The position numbers and the translations under genes are program-made. Of a stretch of 64,000 nt of DNA, positions 24,557-33,926 are shown piece by piece. This DNA is from Nocardia sp. NRRL S-836 (GTDB taxonomy: Bacteria; Actinomycetota; Actinomycetes; Mycobacteriales; Pseudonocardiaceae). The DNA is taken from assembly GCF_001279525.1 (NCBI RefSeq), contig NZ_LGDY01000105.1:26874-90873 (forward strand). Direction: 5' to 3'. Below the pieces are notes generated by a model, which saw nothing but the letters and a program-made list of their open reading frames with translations, had not been told where the DNA came from and made no database searches. How positions within the stretch are numbered: position 1 is the first letter of the stretch; each line of letters starts with the position of its first letter.

Positions 24557-25326
24557 GTGCGCACCCGCCGCAACGCGCGGTCGAACACCAGGTTCAGCCC
24601 GACGGACAACGCGACGATCAGCAGCGCGGGCACCACGACCGTCAACGGCTGCAGGAACAACCCGCCGCGGTTGCGGTCCACCATCACGGCCCAGTCCGCC
24701 GCGTCGGGCGGCACGCCGACACCCAGGAAACTGGCCGACGCCACCAGGTACAGCGCCGCCGTGAGCCGGACGCCCACGTCGGCCGCCAGCGTGCGCAGCA
24801 TCGACCGTCCGGTGTAGACGATCGAGGTCTGCCACCACGACTCGCCCTGCATGCGCATCGCCTCCAGCGCGGGCCGTCCGGAGATCTCCAGTGCCGCGGC
24901 GCGCGAAAGGCGTGCGACGTCGGGAAAGTTGACGAGCGTGACCACACCGACGAGCACGAGCAGACCCTGACCGGCGATGGCGGCCACCAGGATCAGCACC
25001 AGCAGCGACGGCACCGCGAGCAGCACGTCGAGCGGGCGCATCAGCACCTCGTCGACCAGCCGCAGCCGGGCGGTGGCCGCGAGAACGCCGTACGGCACAC
25101 CGGCCAGGTAGGACGCGGCGGTGGCCGTCAACGCCACCAGCACGACCGTCTGGCCGCCCGCGAGCACCTGGTACCAGGCGTCGCGGCCCACGAAGTCGGT
25201 GCCCAGCGGCCCCACCGGCACGAACGGCGCGCCGCGGGTCTGCCGGTCCGGCACGAACAGCGGTCCCAGCAGCGCCAGCGCCAGCGGCACCGCGATCAGC
25301 AACCCGCCGACACCCGCGCGCCTCAC
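24553..25326 (-). CDS. ABC permease, DppC/NikC/CntC type
   Basis: 257 residues with about six membrane helices and the BPD_transp_1 EAA-like loop (EISGRPALEAMRMQGESWWQ). The N-terminal PDRQTRGAPFVPVGPLGTDF-like segment, followed by GRDAW, is diagnostic of the DppC side of peptide/nickel importers. It overlaps both neighbours by 4 nt. Together with the next permease it forms the transmembrane channel for the solute bound by the lipoprotein at 26264-27793. Confidence 0.92.
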   Translation of the reverse strand: MRRAGVGGLLIAVPLALALLGPLFVPDRQTRGAPFVPVGPLGTDFVGRDAWYQVLAGGQTVVLVALTATAASYLAGVPYGVLAATARLRLVDEVLMRPLDVLLAVPSLLVLILVAAIAGQGLLVLVGVVTLVNFPDVARLSRAAALEISGRPALEAMRMQGESWWQTSIVYTGRSMLRTLAADVGVRLTAALYLVASASFLGVGVPPDAADWAVMVDRNRGGLFLQPLTVVVPALLIVALSVGLNLVFDRALRRVRT

Positions 25327-26267
25327 GCGACCACCTCCGCGCGTGGTGCCAGCCGGAACGCCACCAGGTCCGCCAGCAGGTTCACGGCCACCGTGGTGAC
25401 GGCGAAGACCACGGCCAGGCCCTGCACCACCGGCAGGTCGCGTGCCGCCACGGAGTCCACCAGCACGGTGCCGAGCCCGGGGATCACGAACACCGCCTCG
25501 ACGACGATCACCCCGCCCAGCAACCAGTCCGTGGTCCGCGCGACCTGCTGCACCGCCGGTGCCAGCGCGTTGGGCAGAGCGTGGGCGAACCGCACCCGCG
25601 TCTCACCGATCCCGAGCCGGCGGGCGTGACGCACGTGGTCCGACGCCAGCGCGTCCACCATCCCCGCACGCACCAGGCGGCTGATCGAGCAGATCGGCCG
25701 GGCCAGCAGCACCACCAGCGGCAGCACCAGCACGGCGGGCTGGGCGGCCAGGTCCGCGCCGACCGCGGTCGGCGGCAGCCAGGCCAGCCGCACGCCGAAC
25801 ACCGCGATCAGCACCACGGCGAGCGCGAACTCGGGGATCGAGTGCAGCGCCACGCTGACCGACGTCAGCGCCCGGTCCAGCAGGCTGCCCTCGCGCACCG
25901 CCGCCAGCACCCCGACCAGCACCGAGATCGGGACCAGCAGCACCAGGGTCAGCGCCGCCAGCACGACGGTCGGGCCGATCCCGCTCGACAGGAACTCCGC
26001 GACCGGCCGCCCCGACACCAGTGACACGCCGAAGTCCAGCCGTGGCAACCCGGTGAGCCACTGCGCGAACCGCTCGGCCGTCGGCCGGTCCAGGCCCATG
26101 GCCGCACGGATCTGCGCGATCCGCGCGGGGTCCGGGTTGTCACCGGCCAACGCCACCGCCGCGTCTCCCGGCAGGGCCTCCACCAGGAAGAACACGAGGG
26201 TGACCACGGCGAGCACCTGCACCAGCCCCAGCGCGGCCCGCCGGGCCGTGTAGGACGCGAGGCTCAC
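25323..26267 (-). CDS. ABC permease, DppB/NikB/CntB type
   Basis: 314 residues. The N-terminus YTARRAALGLVQVLAVVTLV plus a PGDAAV motif, and the EAA loop HVRHARRLGIGETRVRFAHA with LPNALAP, are typical of DppB-family permeases. Six helices are expected. The GTG start overlaps the binding-protein stop by 4 nt. Partner of the adjacent DppC-type permease. Confidence 0.92.
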   Translation of the reverse strand: MSLASYTARRAALGLVQVLAVVTLVFFLVEALPGDAAVALAGDNPDPARIAQIRAAMGLDRPTAERFAQWLTGLPRLDFGVSLVSGRPVAEFLSSGIGPTVVLAALTLVLLVPISVLVGVLAAVREGSLLDRALTSVSVALHSIPEFALAVVLIAVFGVRLAWLPPTAVGADLAAQPAVLVLPLVVLLARPICSISRLVRAGMVDALASDHVRHARRLGIGETRVRFAHALPNALAPAVQQVARTTDWLLGGVIVVEAVFVIPGLGTVLVDSVAARDLPVVQGLAVVFAVTTVAVNLLADLVAFRLAPRAEVVA

Positions 26268-27793
26268 CCCAGCCACACCTTGTCGAACCGGGCCCAGTCC
26301 AGCGTGTTGGCCGGTGCGGTGGAGATCCCGCCGACGGTCGGCTTCGCGCCCAGGATCCAGTCGGCGAAGCCCCACATCAGGTAGCCGCCCTCGGCGTGCA
26401 GCACGCTCTGCATCTCCCGGTACGCCCGGGTGCGCGCGGCCGGGTCCGAAGTGGACACCGCCCTCTCGTACAGCGCGTCGAACTCGGGCCGCGCCCACCT
26501 GGTCACGTTGGTGCCCGAACCGCTGAGCAGGCGTTGCGCGATGTGGGTCTCGATGGGCATGGCACCGGAGCGGAAGCTCGACAGGGAGCCGTTCTTGAGC
26601 GTGTCCGCCCAGTAGCTGTCCTTGTTGCCCTGCACCACCTCGATGGTCAGGCCGGAGCCCTTGACCTGGTCGGCGAACACCGTGGCGGCCTCGACCATGC
26701 CGGCCGCCGCCGTCGAGGTGTCGAGCTTGACCACCAGGCCCTCCGCACCGGCCTTGCGGATCAGGAACTTCGCCTTGTCCAGGTCGCGTTCCCGTTGCGG
26801 CAGGTCGTCGGCGTAGTGCCGGTAGCCCTTGCCGAACAGGTCGTTGCCGACCTGCCCGCTGCCCGCGAGCACCGACTCCACCAGCTGCGGCCGGTCGGCG
26901 AGCAGGAACAGCGCCTCCCGCAGGTCGCGGTTGTCGAACGGGGCCCGGTCCACCTTCATGGCGAACGCCTGCACCGCGCTGTTGGGGGAGCGGTGGATCG
27001 TCATCCGGTCGCCGGAGGCGTTGCCGCGCGCGGTGGTCGGCGTGAGGTCGTGCGCGTACTCGACCTGGCCCCCCAGCAACGCGTTGGTGCGCGCGGACTC
27101 CTCGTTGGCGATCACGAACTCCAGCTCGTCCAGCAGCGGCGCGTCCTCCCAGTGGTCCGGGTTGCGCTTGAGCAGCACGGACCGGCCCGGCTCGAACGAC
27201 ACGAACCGGAACGCCCCCGACCCGACCGGTGCGGTGAAGTCCTCCGCGCCCTCGGGCACGATGTAGGCGCCGAACGCCGCGAGGGCGTTGGGGAACTCGC
27301 CGAACGGCCGCTTCAGCGCGAACTCCACGGTGCGGTCGTCGACGGCACGGCTGTTCGGCAGGTCGATCAGCGCGAGGCTCGACTTGGCGCGGAACGCGCG
27401 CTTCGGGTCGAGGATGCGCGCGTAGCTCGCGAGGACGTCCTGCGCTCGCACCGGTCTGCCGTCGTGGAACGCCGCCTGGCGCAGCGTGATCCGCCACCGG
27501 GTCAGGTCCACGTTCGGCTCCCACCTCTGAGCGAGCCGCGGCTGCGGCGACACGTCACCGCCGAGGTCGGCGAGCTTGTCGAACATCGCCTTCGACCGCG
27601 CGGCCTCGACGAACAGGTTGGCCAGGTGCGGGTCGAGGACCTCCTTGGCGCCACCACCGGCGAACGCGGCGCGGAGCCGGCCGCCGGTGCGCGGGGTGGA
27701 GGCCGCCGGGGCCGCACCGGCGCCGCACCCCGCGAGGGTGCCGACCGCCAGACCGGAGGTGAGGCCGAGGAAACCGCGGCGGTTCAGGGACAT
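26264..27793 (-). CDS. Extracellular solute-binding lipoprotein, peptide/nickel/opine family 5
   Basis: 509 residues. The N-terminus LNRRGFLGLTSGLAVGTLAG followed by C gives a twin-arginine motif plus lipobox, so it is likely exported folded and lipid-anchored. Family-5 signatures include WRITLRQAAFHDGRPVRAQDV, GSGAFRFVSFEPG, and a LREALFLLADR helix. Relatives bind peptides, Ni-chelates or opine metallophores (NikA, CntA). In this operon the ligand is probably the metal-loaded product of the upstream genes. ATG at 27793 has GGAACC 8 nt ahead (weak SD). Confidence 0.9.
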   Translation of the reverse strand: MSLNRRGFLGLTSGLAVGTLAGCGAGAAPAASTPRTGGRLRAAFAGGGAKEVLDPHLANLFVEAARSKAMFDKLADLGGDVSPQPRLAQRWEPNVDLTRWRITLRQAAFHDGRPVRAQDVLASYARILDPKRAFRAKSSLALIDLPNSRAVDDRTVEFALKRPFGEFPNALAAFGAYIVPEGAEDFTAPVGSGAFRFVSFEPGRSVLLKRNPDHWEDAPLLDELEFVIANEESARTNALLGGQVEYAHDLTPTTARGNASGDRMTIHRSPNSAVQAFAMKVDRAPFDNRDLREALFLLADRPQLVESVLAGSGQVGNDLFGKGYRHYADDLPQRERDLDKAKFLIRKAGAEGLVVKLDTSTAAAGMVEAATVFADQVKGSGLTIEVVQGNKDSYWADTLKNGSLSSFRSGAMPIETHIAQRLLSGSGTNVTRWARPEFDALYERAVSTSDPAARTRAYREMQSVLHAEGGYLMWGFADWILGAKPTVGGISTAPANTLDWARFDKVWLG

Positions 27794-27804
27794 TCTGGTT
27801 CCTT

Positions 27805-28590
27805 TCACTGGCACCCGTCTCGGCGGAGGCGGGCCACGACGTGGAGGCGGTCGCCGGACAGCGCGCCACTCAGCGGGGCGTCGGCGGTCCAGAGCGGGTC
27901 GGTGCGCGGGCCGGGCGCGTCGAACAGGGCGAGCACGTCGAACCCGGCGAGGTCGAGCAGGTGGCGCAGCTCCTGCGGGAACAGCAGGCGCCAGGCCGAC
28001 CGCTGCACGAGCGGTTCGGTGCGCTCCGCCCACTCCCAGGTGCGCCGGCGCCGCAGCAGCTGGGCGGCGTGGTCGATCCACAGCTCGGTGTGCGAGGTGT
28101 ACTCGGTGCCCCGCCACGTGACCGAGCGGGTGCGCACACCGTCGAGCAGCTCGGTGTTGCCCAGGAAGAACGCGCCGTTGCGCATCTCCGCGACGAGCAG
28201 GCCGCCCGGCGAGAGGTGTGCGCGGCAGCGGGCCAGGAACGCGTCCAGGTCGGCGTTGGTGTGGCAGTACAGCATCGCGCTGTCCAGGCACGTGATGACG
28301 TCGAAGCGGCAGCCGAGGTCGAAGGACCGCATGTCGGCCAGCGCCACGCCGACCGCCGGGTGGTGCTTGCGGACGTGCGCGAGCATGGCCGCCGAGCTGT
28401 CGATGCCGGCGACGCGGTAACCGTTGCGCGACAACCAGCCCGCGTCACGGCCGGTGCCGCAGCCGATGTCGAGCAGGTCCCGTCCGCCGCCGAACCGGGT
28501 CACCACGTCGTGCACGAACCGGGCGGCCACGTGCCCGGGATCGGGGAACTGGTGCTCGTACAGCTCGGGGTTGTCGGTGAGCAGGTTCAT
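27805..28590 (-). CDS. Class I SAM-dependent methyltransferase
   Basis: 261 residues. SAM motif I LLDIGCGTGRDAGWLSRNGY, acidic motif II GIDSSAAMLA, LADMRSFDLG and SPGGLLVAEMRNGAFF. The ATG overlaps the MFS stop (ATGA). It probably methylates the amino-acid-derived product of this operon, on N or O; nothing in the sequence fixes the acceptor. It is followed by an 11-nt gap to the binding-protein ATG, the only non-overlapping junction in the operon. Confidence 0.85.
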   Translation of the reverse strand: MNLLTDNPELYEHQFPDPGHVAARFVHDVVTRFGGGRDLLDIGCGTGRDAGWLSRNGYRVAGIDSSAAMLAHVRKHHPAVGVALADMRSFDLGCRFDVITCLDSAMLYCHTNADLDAFLARCRAHLSPGGLLVAEMRNGAFFLGNTELLDGVRTRSVTWRGTEYTSHTELWIDHAAQLLRRRRTWEWAERTEPLVQRSAWRLLFPQELRHLLDLAGFDVLALFDAPGPRTDPLWTADAPLSGALSGDRLHVVARLRRDGCQ

Positions 28591-29762
28591 CGGGTGATCC
28601 CTTCCGGCTGCGCCGGGGTGAGTGCGCCGCGGCGGTGCAGCCAGGCCACACCGGCGGCGCTGACGAGTCCGATCGCGACGCAGAGCAGGGACGCGAGCCG
28701 GTCGCCGACCCCGCTGACCCACCCGATCGCGGTGTTGCCGAGGGCGGCGGCCAGCCCCGACCCGAGGTAGAACACGCCGAAGTGCGTGCCCGCCAGGCTG
28801 TCCGGGCCGAACGAGGGGATCAGGTCGTAGACCAGCGGGTGCGCGATCATCACCCCGGCCGCCAGCGCGAGCGTGGCCACCAGCACCGGCACGAGCCCGG
28901 ACCACAGCGCGGGCACGGCGAAGCCCGCGCCCATCACGGCGAGGCCGGCGGCGATCACGGGTCCCCGCGTGCGGTCCGCCACGAAGCGGGTGATGCGCAC
29001 CTGGAACAGCAGCGTGACGACCGTGGAGACCACGAACAGCGCGGCCACCACCCCCGCCCACCCGGTGGCCTTCTGCGCCTGGATCGGCAGCAGCAGGTAG
29101 AGCTGGTTCTGCAGGACGAACATCCCGCTGAGCACGCCGGTGAACGCGACGAACCGGCGGTTCGCCAGGCACTCGCGCCAGTCGCCGAGGACCGACCCGC
29201 CCCGGCGAGCGGCCGGACGTGCGGGCAGCACGACGGCCTGGGCGGCGGTCAGCGCCGCGAAGATCCCGGCCGCCACCACCGCCGAGACGCGGAAGTCCCA
29301 CAGCAGCAACACACTGCCGAGCACCGGCCCGCACAATGCACCCGCCTGGGCGTAGACGTTGAACCGCGCGAACGCCTCGGTGCGCTCCTTCCCCGCCTCC
29401 AAGGCGATGTACGCGCGCACCGCGGGGTTGAACAGCGCCCCGGCCAGTCCACTGAGGACCGATGCGAGCAGCACGACGGTCAGCGACTCACCGATCGCGA
29501 ACAGCCCGAACCCGACCGTGCGCAACGCACAACCGGCCAGGATCGCCGTCCGCGGCCCGAGCCGGTCCGACGCCGTGCCGCCCACCAGGAACAGCCCCTG
29601 CTGGCTCAGCGTCCGCACGCCGAGCACCACGCCGATCACGGTCGCGGACATGCCCAGCGCGCCCAGGTGCACGGCGAGATAGGGGATGAGCAGGTAGAAA
29701 CCGGTGTTCACGGCGAACTGGTTGACCAGCAACAACCGCACCGGCAACGTGAACCGGGTCAT
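28587..29762 (-). CDS. MFS exporter
   Basis: 391 residues with ~12 predicted membrane helices and the MFS loop 2-3 motif GGTASDRLGPRTAIL. The N-half pattern (LLIPYLAVHLGALGMSATVI; LAGALFNPAVRAYIALE) resembles the multidrug/metallophore exporters of the MdtH/CntE type. In an operon with both biosynthetic enzymes and an importer it is the obvious candidate to export the apo-chelator. It overlaps the epimerase stop by 4 nt. Confidence 0.88.
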   Translation of the reverse strand: MTRFTLPVRLLLVNQFAVNTGFYLLIPYLAVHLGALGMSATVIGVVLGVRTLSQQGLFLVGGTASDRLGPRTAILAGCALRTVGFGLFAIGESLTVVLLASVLSGLAGALFNPAVRAYIALEAGKERTEAFARFNVYAQAGALCGPVLGSVLLLWDFRVSAVVAAGIFAALTAAQAVVLPARPAARRGGSVLGDWRECLANRRFVAFTGVLSGMFVLQNQLYLLLPIQAQKATGWAGVVAALFVVSTVVTLLFQVRITRFVADRTRGPVIAAGLAVMGAGFAVPALWSGLVPVLVATLALAAGVMIAHPLVYDLIPSFGPDSLAGTHFGVFYLGSGLAAALGNTAIGWVSGVGDRLASLLCVAIGLVSAAGVAWLHRRGALTPAQPEGITR

Positions 29763-30787
29763 CGCCGCACCACGCCCAGACCTGGCGCCCCGGACAGCCG
29801 CAGCGTGCCGTCCTCACCGCCGATGCCCGACCACGGGTCGTGCGCCAGCAACAGGTGCCCGTCCAGGTCGACCCACCGGGCGTGCCCGGCGAGGTGGACC
29901 GCGGGCGCGATGCCGAGCGAGCTGGCCACCAGGCAACCCAGCATCACGTCCAGGCCGCCGTCGCGGGCGGCAGAGACGATGTCCAGCGCGGGCCGCAGGC
30001 CGCCGCACTTGGCGAGCTTGACGTTGACGCCGTCCACCGCGCCCGCGAGCCGCCGCACGTCGTCGGCGGTGGCGGCGTCCTCGTCGGCGACCAGCGGTGC
30101 CGGGCAGCGCTCGCGCACCCACGCCAGCGCGTCCGGATCACCGGGCGGGATCGGTTGCTCCACCGCGTCGAGCACGACACCCGCCGCGGTGAGCCGGTCG
30201 ACGACGCGCACCGTCTCGTCCGCGCTCCAGCCGCCGTTGGGGTCGAGCACCAGCCGGGCCTCCGGTGCGGCGGCGCGGACCGCGGTCACGGCGGCGACGT
30301 CCCGTTCCGGATCGGCTCCCGCCTTGACCTTGAGCACGCGGAACCCGCGTCCGGTCAGCGCGGCCGCCTGGGCCGCGGCGTCCTGCGGCGTGGTGATGCC
30401 GATGGTGTAGGCGGTCGGGGTGTCGGCCCACCGCAGAACTCCGGCCAGCACGTGCACCGGAACGGCCCGGTGCAGGGCGAGCAGGTCGTGCAGTGCCGCG
30501 TCGACCGCCGCACGCACGCCCTGCGGCACAACGGGTTCCGCGTGCAGGGCGGCGAGCGCGGTGTCCGGTGAGTCCGCGCCGGCGAGGACCGGCCGGAGCC
30601 GCTCCAGGCAGGACGTGATCGCCTCGACGTCGAGCCGGTAGTAGGTGCTCGTGACGACCTCGCCGTGCCCGCGCTGCCCGTCGTGCTCCACGACGACGCG
30701 CACGGCGTCCCGGCGCGACATCACCGACCTGGAGATGCGCAGCGGTGTGCCCAGTTCGAGGCCGTAGACCTCCCAGTCGATCCTCAC
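29759..30787 (-). CDS. Enolase-superfamily racemase/epimerase (MR/MLE, dipeptide-epimerase-like)
   Basis: 342 residues. Catalytic KxK in FRVLKVKAG, metal ligands D (VLDPNGGW), E (DAVEQPIPP) and D (LVADEDAAT), and the opposite base in VNVKLAKCGG; so both bases and all three Mg ligands are present. Dipeptide epimerases and N-succinyl amino acid racemases have this arrangement. It would invert one alpha-carbon of an amino acid or pseudo-dipeptide, giving a D-configured metallophore unit. GTG start overlaps the upstream gene by 4 nt. Confidence 0.9.
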   Translation of the reverse strand: MRIDWEVYGLELGTPLRISRSVMSRRDAVRVVVEHDGQRGHGEVVTSTYYRLDVEAITSCLERLRPVLAGADSPDTALAALHAEPVVPQGVRAAVDAALHDLLALHRAVPVHVLAGVLRWADTPTAYTIGITTPQDAAAQAAALTGRGFRVLKVKAGADPERDVAAVTAVRAAAPEARLVLDPNGGWSADETVRVVDRLTAAGVVLDAVEQPIPPGDPDALAWVRERCPAPLVADEDAATADDVRRLAGAVDGVNVKLAKCGGLRPALDIVSAARDGGLDVMLGCLVASSLGIAPAVHLAGHARWVDLDGHLLLAHDPWSGIGGEDGTLRLSGAPGLGVVRR

Positions 30788-31842
30788 GCGAGCACCACCG
30801 CCCTCGGTGTGACGACCGTGCGGCACCGGGTCCAGCCCGTCGCCTCGACGCGGAGCGGGTCGCCGATCTCCACCGGCCGGTCGGCGGCCGGTGCGAGCAG
30901 GCCGCGGGCGGTGCAGAAGTCGTCGTCGAAGATCGTGCCGAGGTAGCGGTGCGGGCCGTCCGGGAAGATCGCCGCGACCGCCGCGCCGGGTTCGACCCTG
31001 GCCGCCCACGCCGCGACGAGCGCGACGGCGCCACTGCTCCACCCGCCCGTGACGAAGGCGTCGCGGGCGAGCCGGCGGCAGGCGTCCACCACCTCGACCG
31101 GGCCGAGCCAGTGCACCTCGTCGAACTCGGGGTACGCGACGTTGCGGGGGTGGATGCTGCTGCCCAGCCCGCGCATCACCCGTGCCCGCGCGGGCTGGCC
31201 GAAGATCGTGGAACCGACGGTGTCCACGCCGATCAGCCGCACCCCCGGCCAGTACCGGCGCAGCTCGGCGACGACACCGGCGCTGTGCCCGCCGGTGCCC
31301 ACGCTGCACACCAGCACGTCGACCTGGTCGAGCTGCTCCACGAGCTCCCTGGCCAGCCCGACGTAGCCGCGCGGGTTGTCGGGGTTGTTGTACTGGTCGG
31401 GCCAGTAGGCGTCGGGGAACTCGCGCAGCACGGCTTGGAGCCGGTCCAAGCGCGCCTGCTGCCAGCCGCCCACCGGGTGCGGCCGGTCCACCACCTCCAG
31501 CCGGGCCCCGTGCGCGCGCAGCAGGGTGCGCATCGACGGCTCCAGCTCGCTGTCCACCACCAGGACCACCGGGTGGCCGAAGGCCTGGCCCGCGAACGCG
31601 AGCCCGAGTCCGAGCGTGCCGCTGGTCGACTCCACGACGACCGCGCCGGGACGCAGCTCGCCGCGGTCGCGGGCGGCGCGCAGCATGGACACCGCCGGCC
31701 GGGCCTTCATGCCACCGGCGCTCAGGCATTCGAGCTTGGCCCAGAACCCGCCGTGCCGGTGGGGGAGCGGCGTGTCGATGCGGGCGACCGGGCTCTGCCC
31801 CAGCAGGCCCAGCAGGTGCCGGTTCTGACGCGGGATCAGCAC
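30784..31842 (-). CDS. Cysteine-synthase/SbnA-like PLP enzyme
   Basis: 352 residues, fold type II. The PLP lysine is in SAGGMKARPAVSML, the substrate loop is ESTSGTLGLGLAFAG, and the phosphate loop is CSVGTGGHSAG. This group includes cysteine synthase, cystathionine beta-synthase and SbnA, which joins an amino acid to an aminoacrylate to form aminocarboxylate siderophore precursors. The neighbours favour the SbnA-type C-N bond-forming role over cysteine synthesis. GTG 31842 overlaps the DUF364 gene by 7 nt. Confidence 0.87.
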   Translation of the reverse strand: MLIPRQNRHLLGLLGQSPVARIDTPLPHRHGGFWAKLECLSAGGMKARPAVSMLRAARDRGELRPGAVVVESTSGTLGLGLAFAGQAFGHPVVLVVDSELEPSMRTLLRAHGARLEVVDRPHPVGGWQQARLDRLQAVLREFPDAYWPDQYNNPDNPRGYVGLARELVEQLDQVDVLVCSVGTGGHSAGVVAELRRYWPGVRLIGVDTVGSTIFGQPARARVMRGLGSSIHPRNVAYPEFDEVHWLGPVEVVDACRRLARDAFVTGGWSSGAVALVAAWAARVEPGAAVAAIFPDGPHRYLGTIFDDDFCTARGLLAPAADRPVEIGDPLRVEATGWTRCRTVVTPRAVVLA

Positions 31843-32633
31843 GACGGGCGCTCCGTGTGGTGGTGGATCGTCGTGGGACCGCCGTCGAGCCAGAAGAACG
31901 GGTACGGCTCGGCGGACACGGCACGCACACCGCTGCCGATGAACCACGGCAGGATCGCGGCCGCCGTCTGCGCGAACAGCACCACCGGCACGCCCGCCGC
32001 GACGGCACGGGCCAGCAGCGGCTCGAACGTGCCGTTGCCGACCGTCATCCCCGAGGCGAGGACGAGGTCGCAGCCGTCCAGCGCGCTCTCCGCGTCGGTG
32101 GTGACCGGCTCGCCCCACTCGGTCGTGCCGCCCTTGAGGTCGCACGCCGCGTAGCTCGCGCCGCGCTCGCGCAGGTGGTGCAGCAGCGAGTTGACCACCC
32201 CGACCACCAGCACGTGGTCGCCCGGCACGGGGTCGAGCAGGTCCACCACGGCCTGCGCGCGGGCCATGGACTTGGCCAGCGAGCTGCCGGGCCCGACGGT
32301 CACGGACTTGGTGGCGGTCAGGTGGTGCGGCCGGGCGTGCGCCAGGTAGGCGTCCAGCGCGGCGGTGCGGATGGCGGGGTTCGGGTGCCCGAGCAGGTCG
32401 AGCACCGATGCGCCGACGCAGTCGTGCACCTCATCGTCGGCGATGTCCTCCACGGCGCACGACCCGACCGCCTCCTCCACGCGCAGGCTGACCACGGTGT
32501 TGCGGTAGGACTGTCCGCGCGTGGCGTGCCGGGCACCCTGCCTGGTGGTGAACCCGACGGTCACGGAGCACGTCGCCGGGTCGGGCCCCAGCCCACCGCT
32601 CCTGGCGAGTTCGACGAGATCGGCGAGCGTCAC
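31836..32633 (-). CDS. DUF4213/DUF364 (putative heavy-metal-chelation, Rossmann-like) protein
   Basis: 265 residues. The N-terminal ~95 residues carry the enolase-N-like segment with VEEAVGSCAVEDIADDEVHD and GASVLDLLGHPNPAIRTAAL; the second half has a Rossmann-like VLVVGVVNSLLHHLRERGAS and LVLASGMTVGNGTFEPLLAR typical of DUF364. These families are described only as putative metal-chelation domains. The sequence is His-rich near the end (TTIHHHTERPSC) which could bind metal. Coupled by overlap to the ATP-grasp gene and the PLP-enzyme gene. The biochemical role is unknown. Confidence 0.8.
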   Translation of the reverse strand: MTLADLVELARSGGLGPDPATCSVTVGFTTRQGARHATRGQSYRNTVVSLRVEEAVGSCAVEDIADDEVHDCVGASVLDLLGHPNPAIRTAALDAYLAHARPHHLTATKSVTVGPGSSLAKSMARAQAVVDLLDPVPGDHVLVVGVVNSLLHHLRERGASYAACDLKGGTTEWGEPVTTDAESALDGCDLVLASGMTVGNGTFEPLLARAVAAGVPVVLFAQTAAAILPWFIGSGVRAVSAEPYPFFWLDGGPTTIHHHTERPSC

Positions 32634-33880
32634 GCGGACTCCTCGGCGTAGTCGACGGACAGCGCGCCCACGAGCTGCTCGGCCCGCGCACGGGCGCCCA
32701 GGCCGGCCGCGTCGGTCACCACGACGTGGCCGAGGTAGCTGTTGTTGCTGGTCGGCTCACCCGCGCGGTGACCGGGCCGCTTGACCGTCCAGTCCACGAC
32801 GTCGGGCGCGGCGCCGAGTGCCTCGGCGCCGCGGACCGCGGACACCTGACCGGAGTGCGGCGGCAGCAGGAACGAGATCGCGGCGCTGCGCACACCGGTG
32901 TCCGCGGGACCGAGGTCCGGTCGTTGCCCGGCGGCCAGCTGCGCGTACGCGGCGGGCAGGTCGATGCCGGTGACCCGCCGGACCAGCTCGGTGATCTGGT
33001 TGCCCGCGGGACGCGGGTTGACCTCGACCAGCTTCGGCCCGTCCGGCGTCAGCTTGACCTCGGTGTGCCCGACCACGCGATCCAGGCCCAGTGCCTCGAT
33101 CGCGGCGACGGCGACCGCCTCGGCCTCGCCGGTGGGCAGGTCGGCGGGGAACATGTGCCCGCTCTCCACGAACCACGGATCGCCCGCGACGCTCTTGTCG
33201 GTGACGCCGACGACGTGCGTCGTGCCGTCGACCGTGACGGTCTCGACGCTCACCTCCGGCCCGGTCAGCAGCTCCTCCACCAGCACGGTCCGCACCCTGG
33301 GCTGGTTGCGGGCGTTGACCGGGAACGCCTCGATCGCGGCGAACGCCTCGCGCAGCGCGGCCTCGTCGGCGACCTTGCGCACGAACATCCCGGCGCACAG
33401 GTCGACCGGTTTCACCACCAGCGGGTACCCCAGCTCCGCTGCCGCCCCGGCGAGCGCCGGCCAGTCCTCGGCGAGCGCGAAGCGAGGACCCGGCACACCG
33501 GCCGCGCTCAGCGTCGTGCGGGTGAGGTCCTTGCGGCACGCCCGTTCCACGGCCGCCGGATCGGGACCGGGCAGGCCCAGGTGCGCGGCGACCCGTGCGG
33601 TGGCCGGGAGGTAGTAGTCGCACGACGAGAGCACGCCGTCGAACCGCAGGACGGCGTGCAGGCGCTCGACGTGGTCCAGCAGCGCGGGCACGTCGTTGGT
33701 CTCGGCGGTGAGCACGTTCTCCGCTGCCAGCAACGGGTGCGGCTGCATCGGGGCGGCGCGCAGGTAGTGGTGCAGGTCGCGGGTGACGAAGGTGAAGCGG
33801 TGTCCCGACTCGTTGATCGCCCTCGGCAGCAGCGAGCTCATCGCGCCGACCCAGCTCTCGATCATCAACAGGTGAGCCAC
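32630..33880 (-). CDS. ATP-grasp ligase, first gene of the metallophore-type operon
   Basis: 416 residues. The ATP-grasp fold is evident: GYPLVVKPVDLCAGMFVRKV (ATP lysine loop), VLVEELLTGPEVSVETVTVD, and the Mg-binding HTEVKLTPDGPKLVEVNPRP. The family forms an amide or peptide bond via an acyl phosphate, as in L-amino acid ligases and carboxylate-amine ligases. An in-operon epimerase and SbnA-like enzyme suggest it joins two amino-acid-derived units. GTG 33880 is set by GGGGAGGGGG; the ATG overlapping it is in another frame. The Zur-like palindromes lie 47-97 nt upstream. Confidence 0.9.
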   Translation of the reverse strand: MAHLLMIESWVGAMSSLLPRAINESGHRFTFVTRDLHHYLRAAPMQPHPLLAAENVLTAETNDVPALLDHVERLHAVLRFDGVLSSCDYYLPATARVAAHLGLPGPDPAAVERACRKDLTRTTLSAAGVPGPRFALAEDWPALAGAAAELGYPLVVKPVDLCAGMFVRKVADEAALREAFAAIEAFPVNARNQPRVRTVLVEELLTGPEVSVETVTVDGTTHVVGVTDKSVAGDPWFVESGHMFPADLPTGEAEAVAVAAIEALGLDRVVGHTEVKLTPDGPKLVEVNPRPAGNQITELVRRVTGIDLPAAYAQLAAGQRPDLGPADTGVRSAAISFLLPPHSGQVSAVRGAEALGAAPDVVDWTVKRPGHRAGEPTSNNSYLGHVVVTDAAGLGARARAEQLVGALSVDYAEESA

Positions 33881-33926
33881 ATGTCCCCCTCCCCGGCCGC
33901 GACTCCCGCGGCCGACTGGGGAACAT

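Noticed and set aside
26396..28420. 674-codon plus-strand open frame
   Set aside because: Antisense to the solute-binding protein and methyltransferase; no motifs, no SD.
30784..31842. Housekeeping cysteine synthase
   Set aside because: Operon context and altered lysine motif (GGMKARPAV rather than PGGSVKDR) favour a specialised SbnA-like role.
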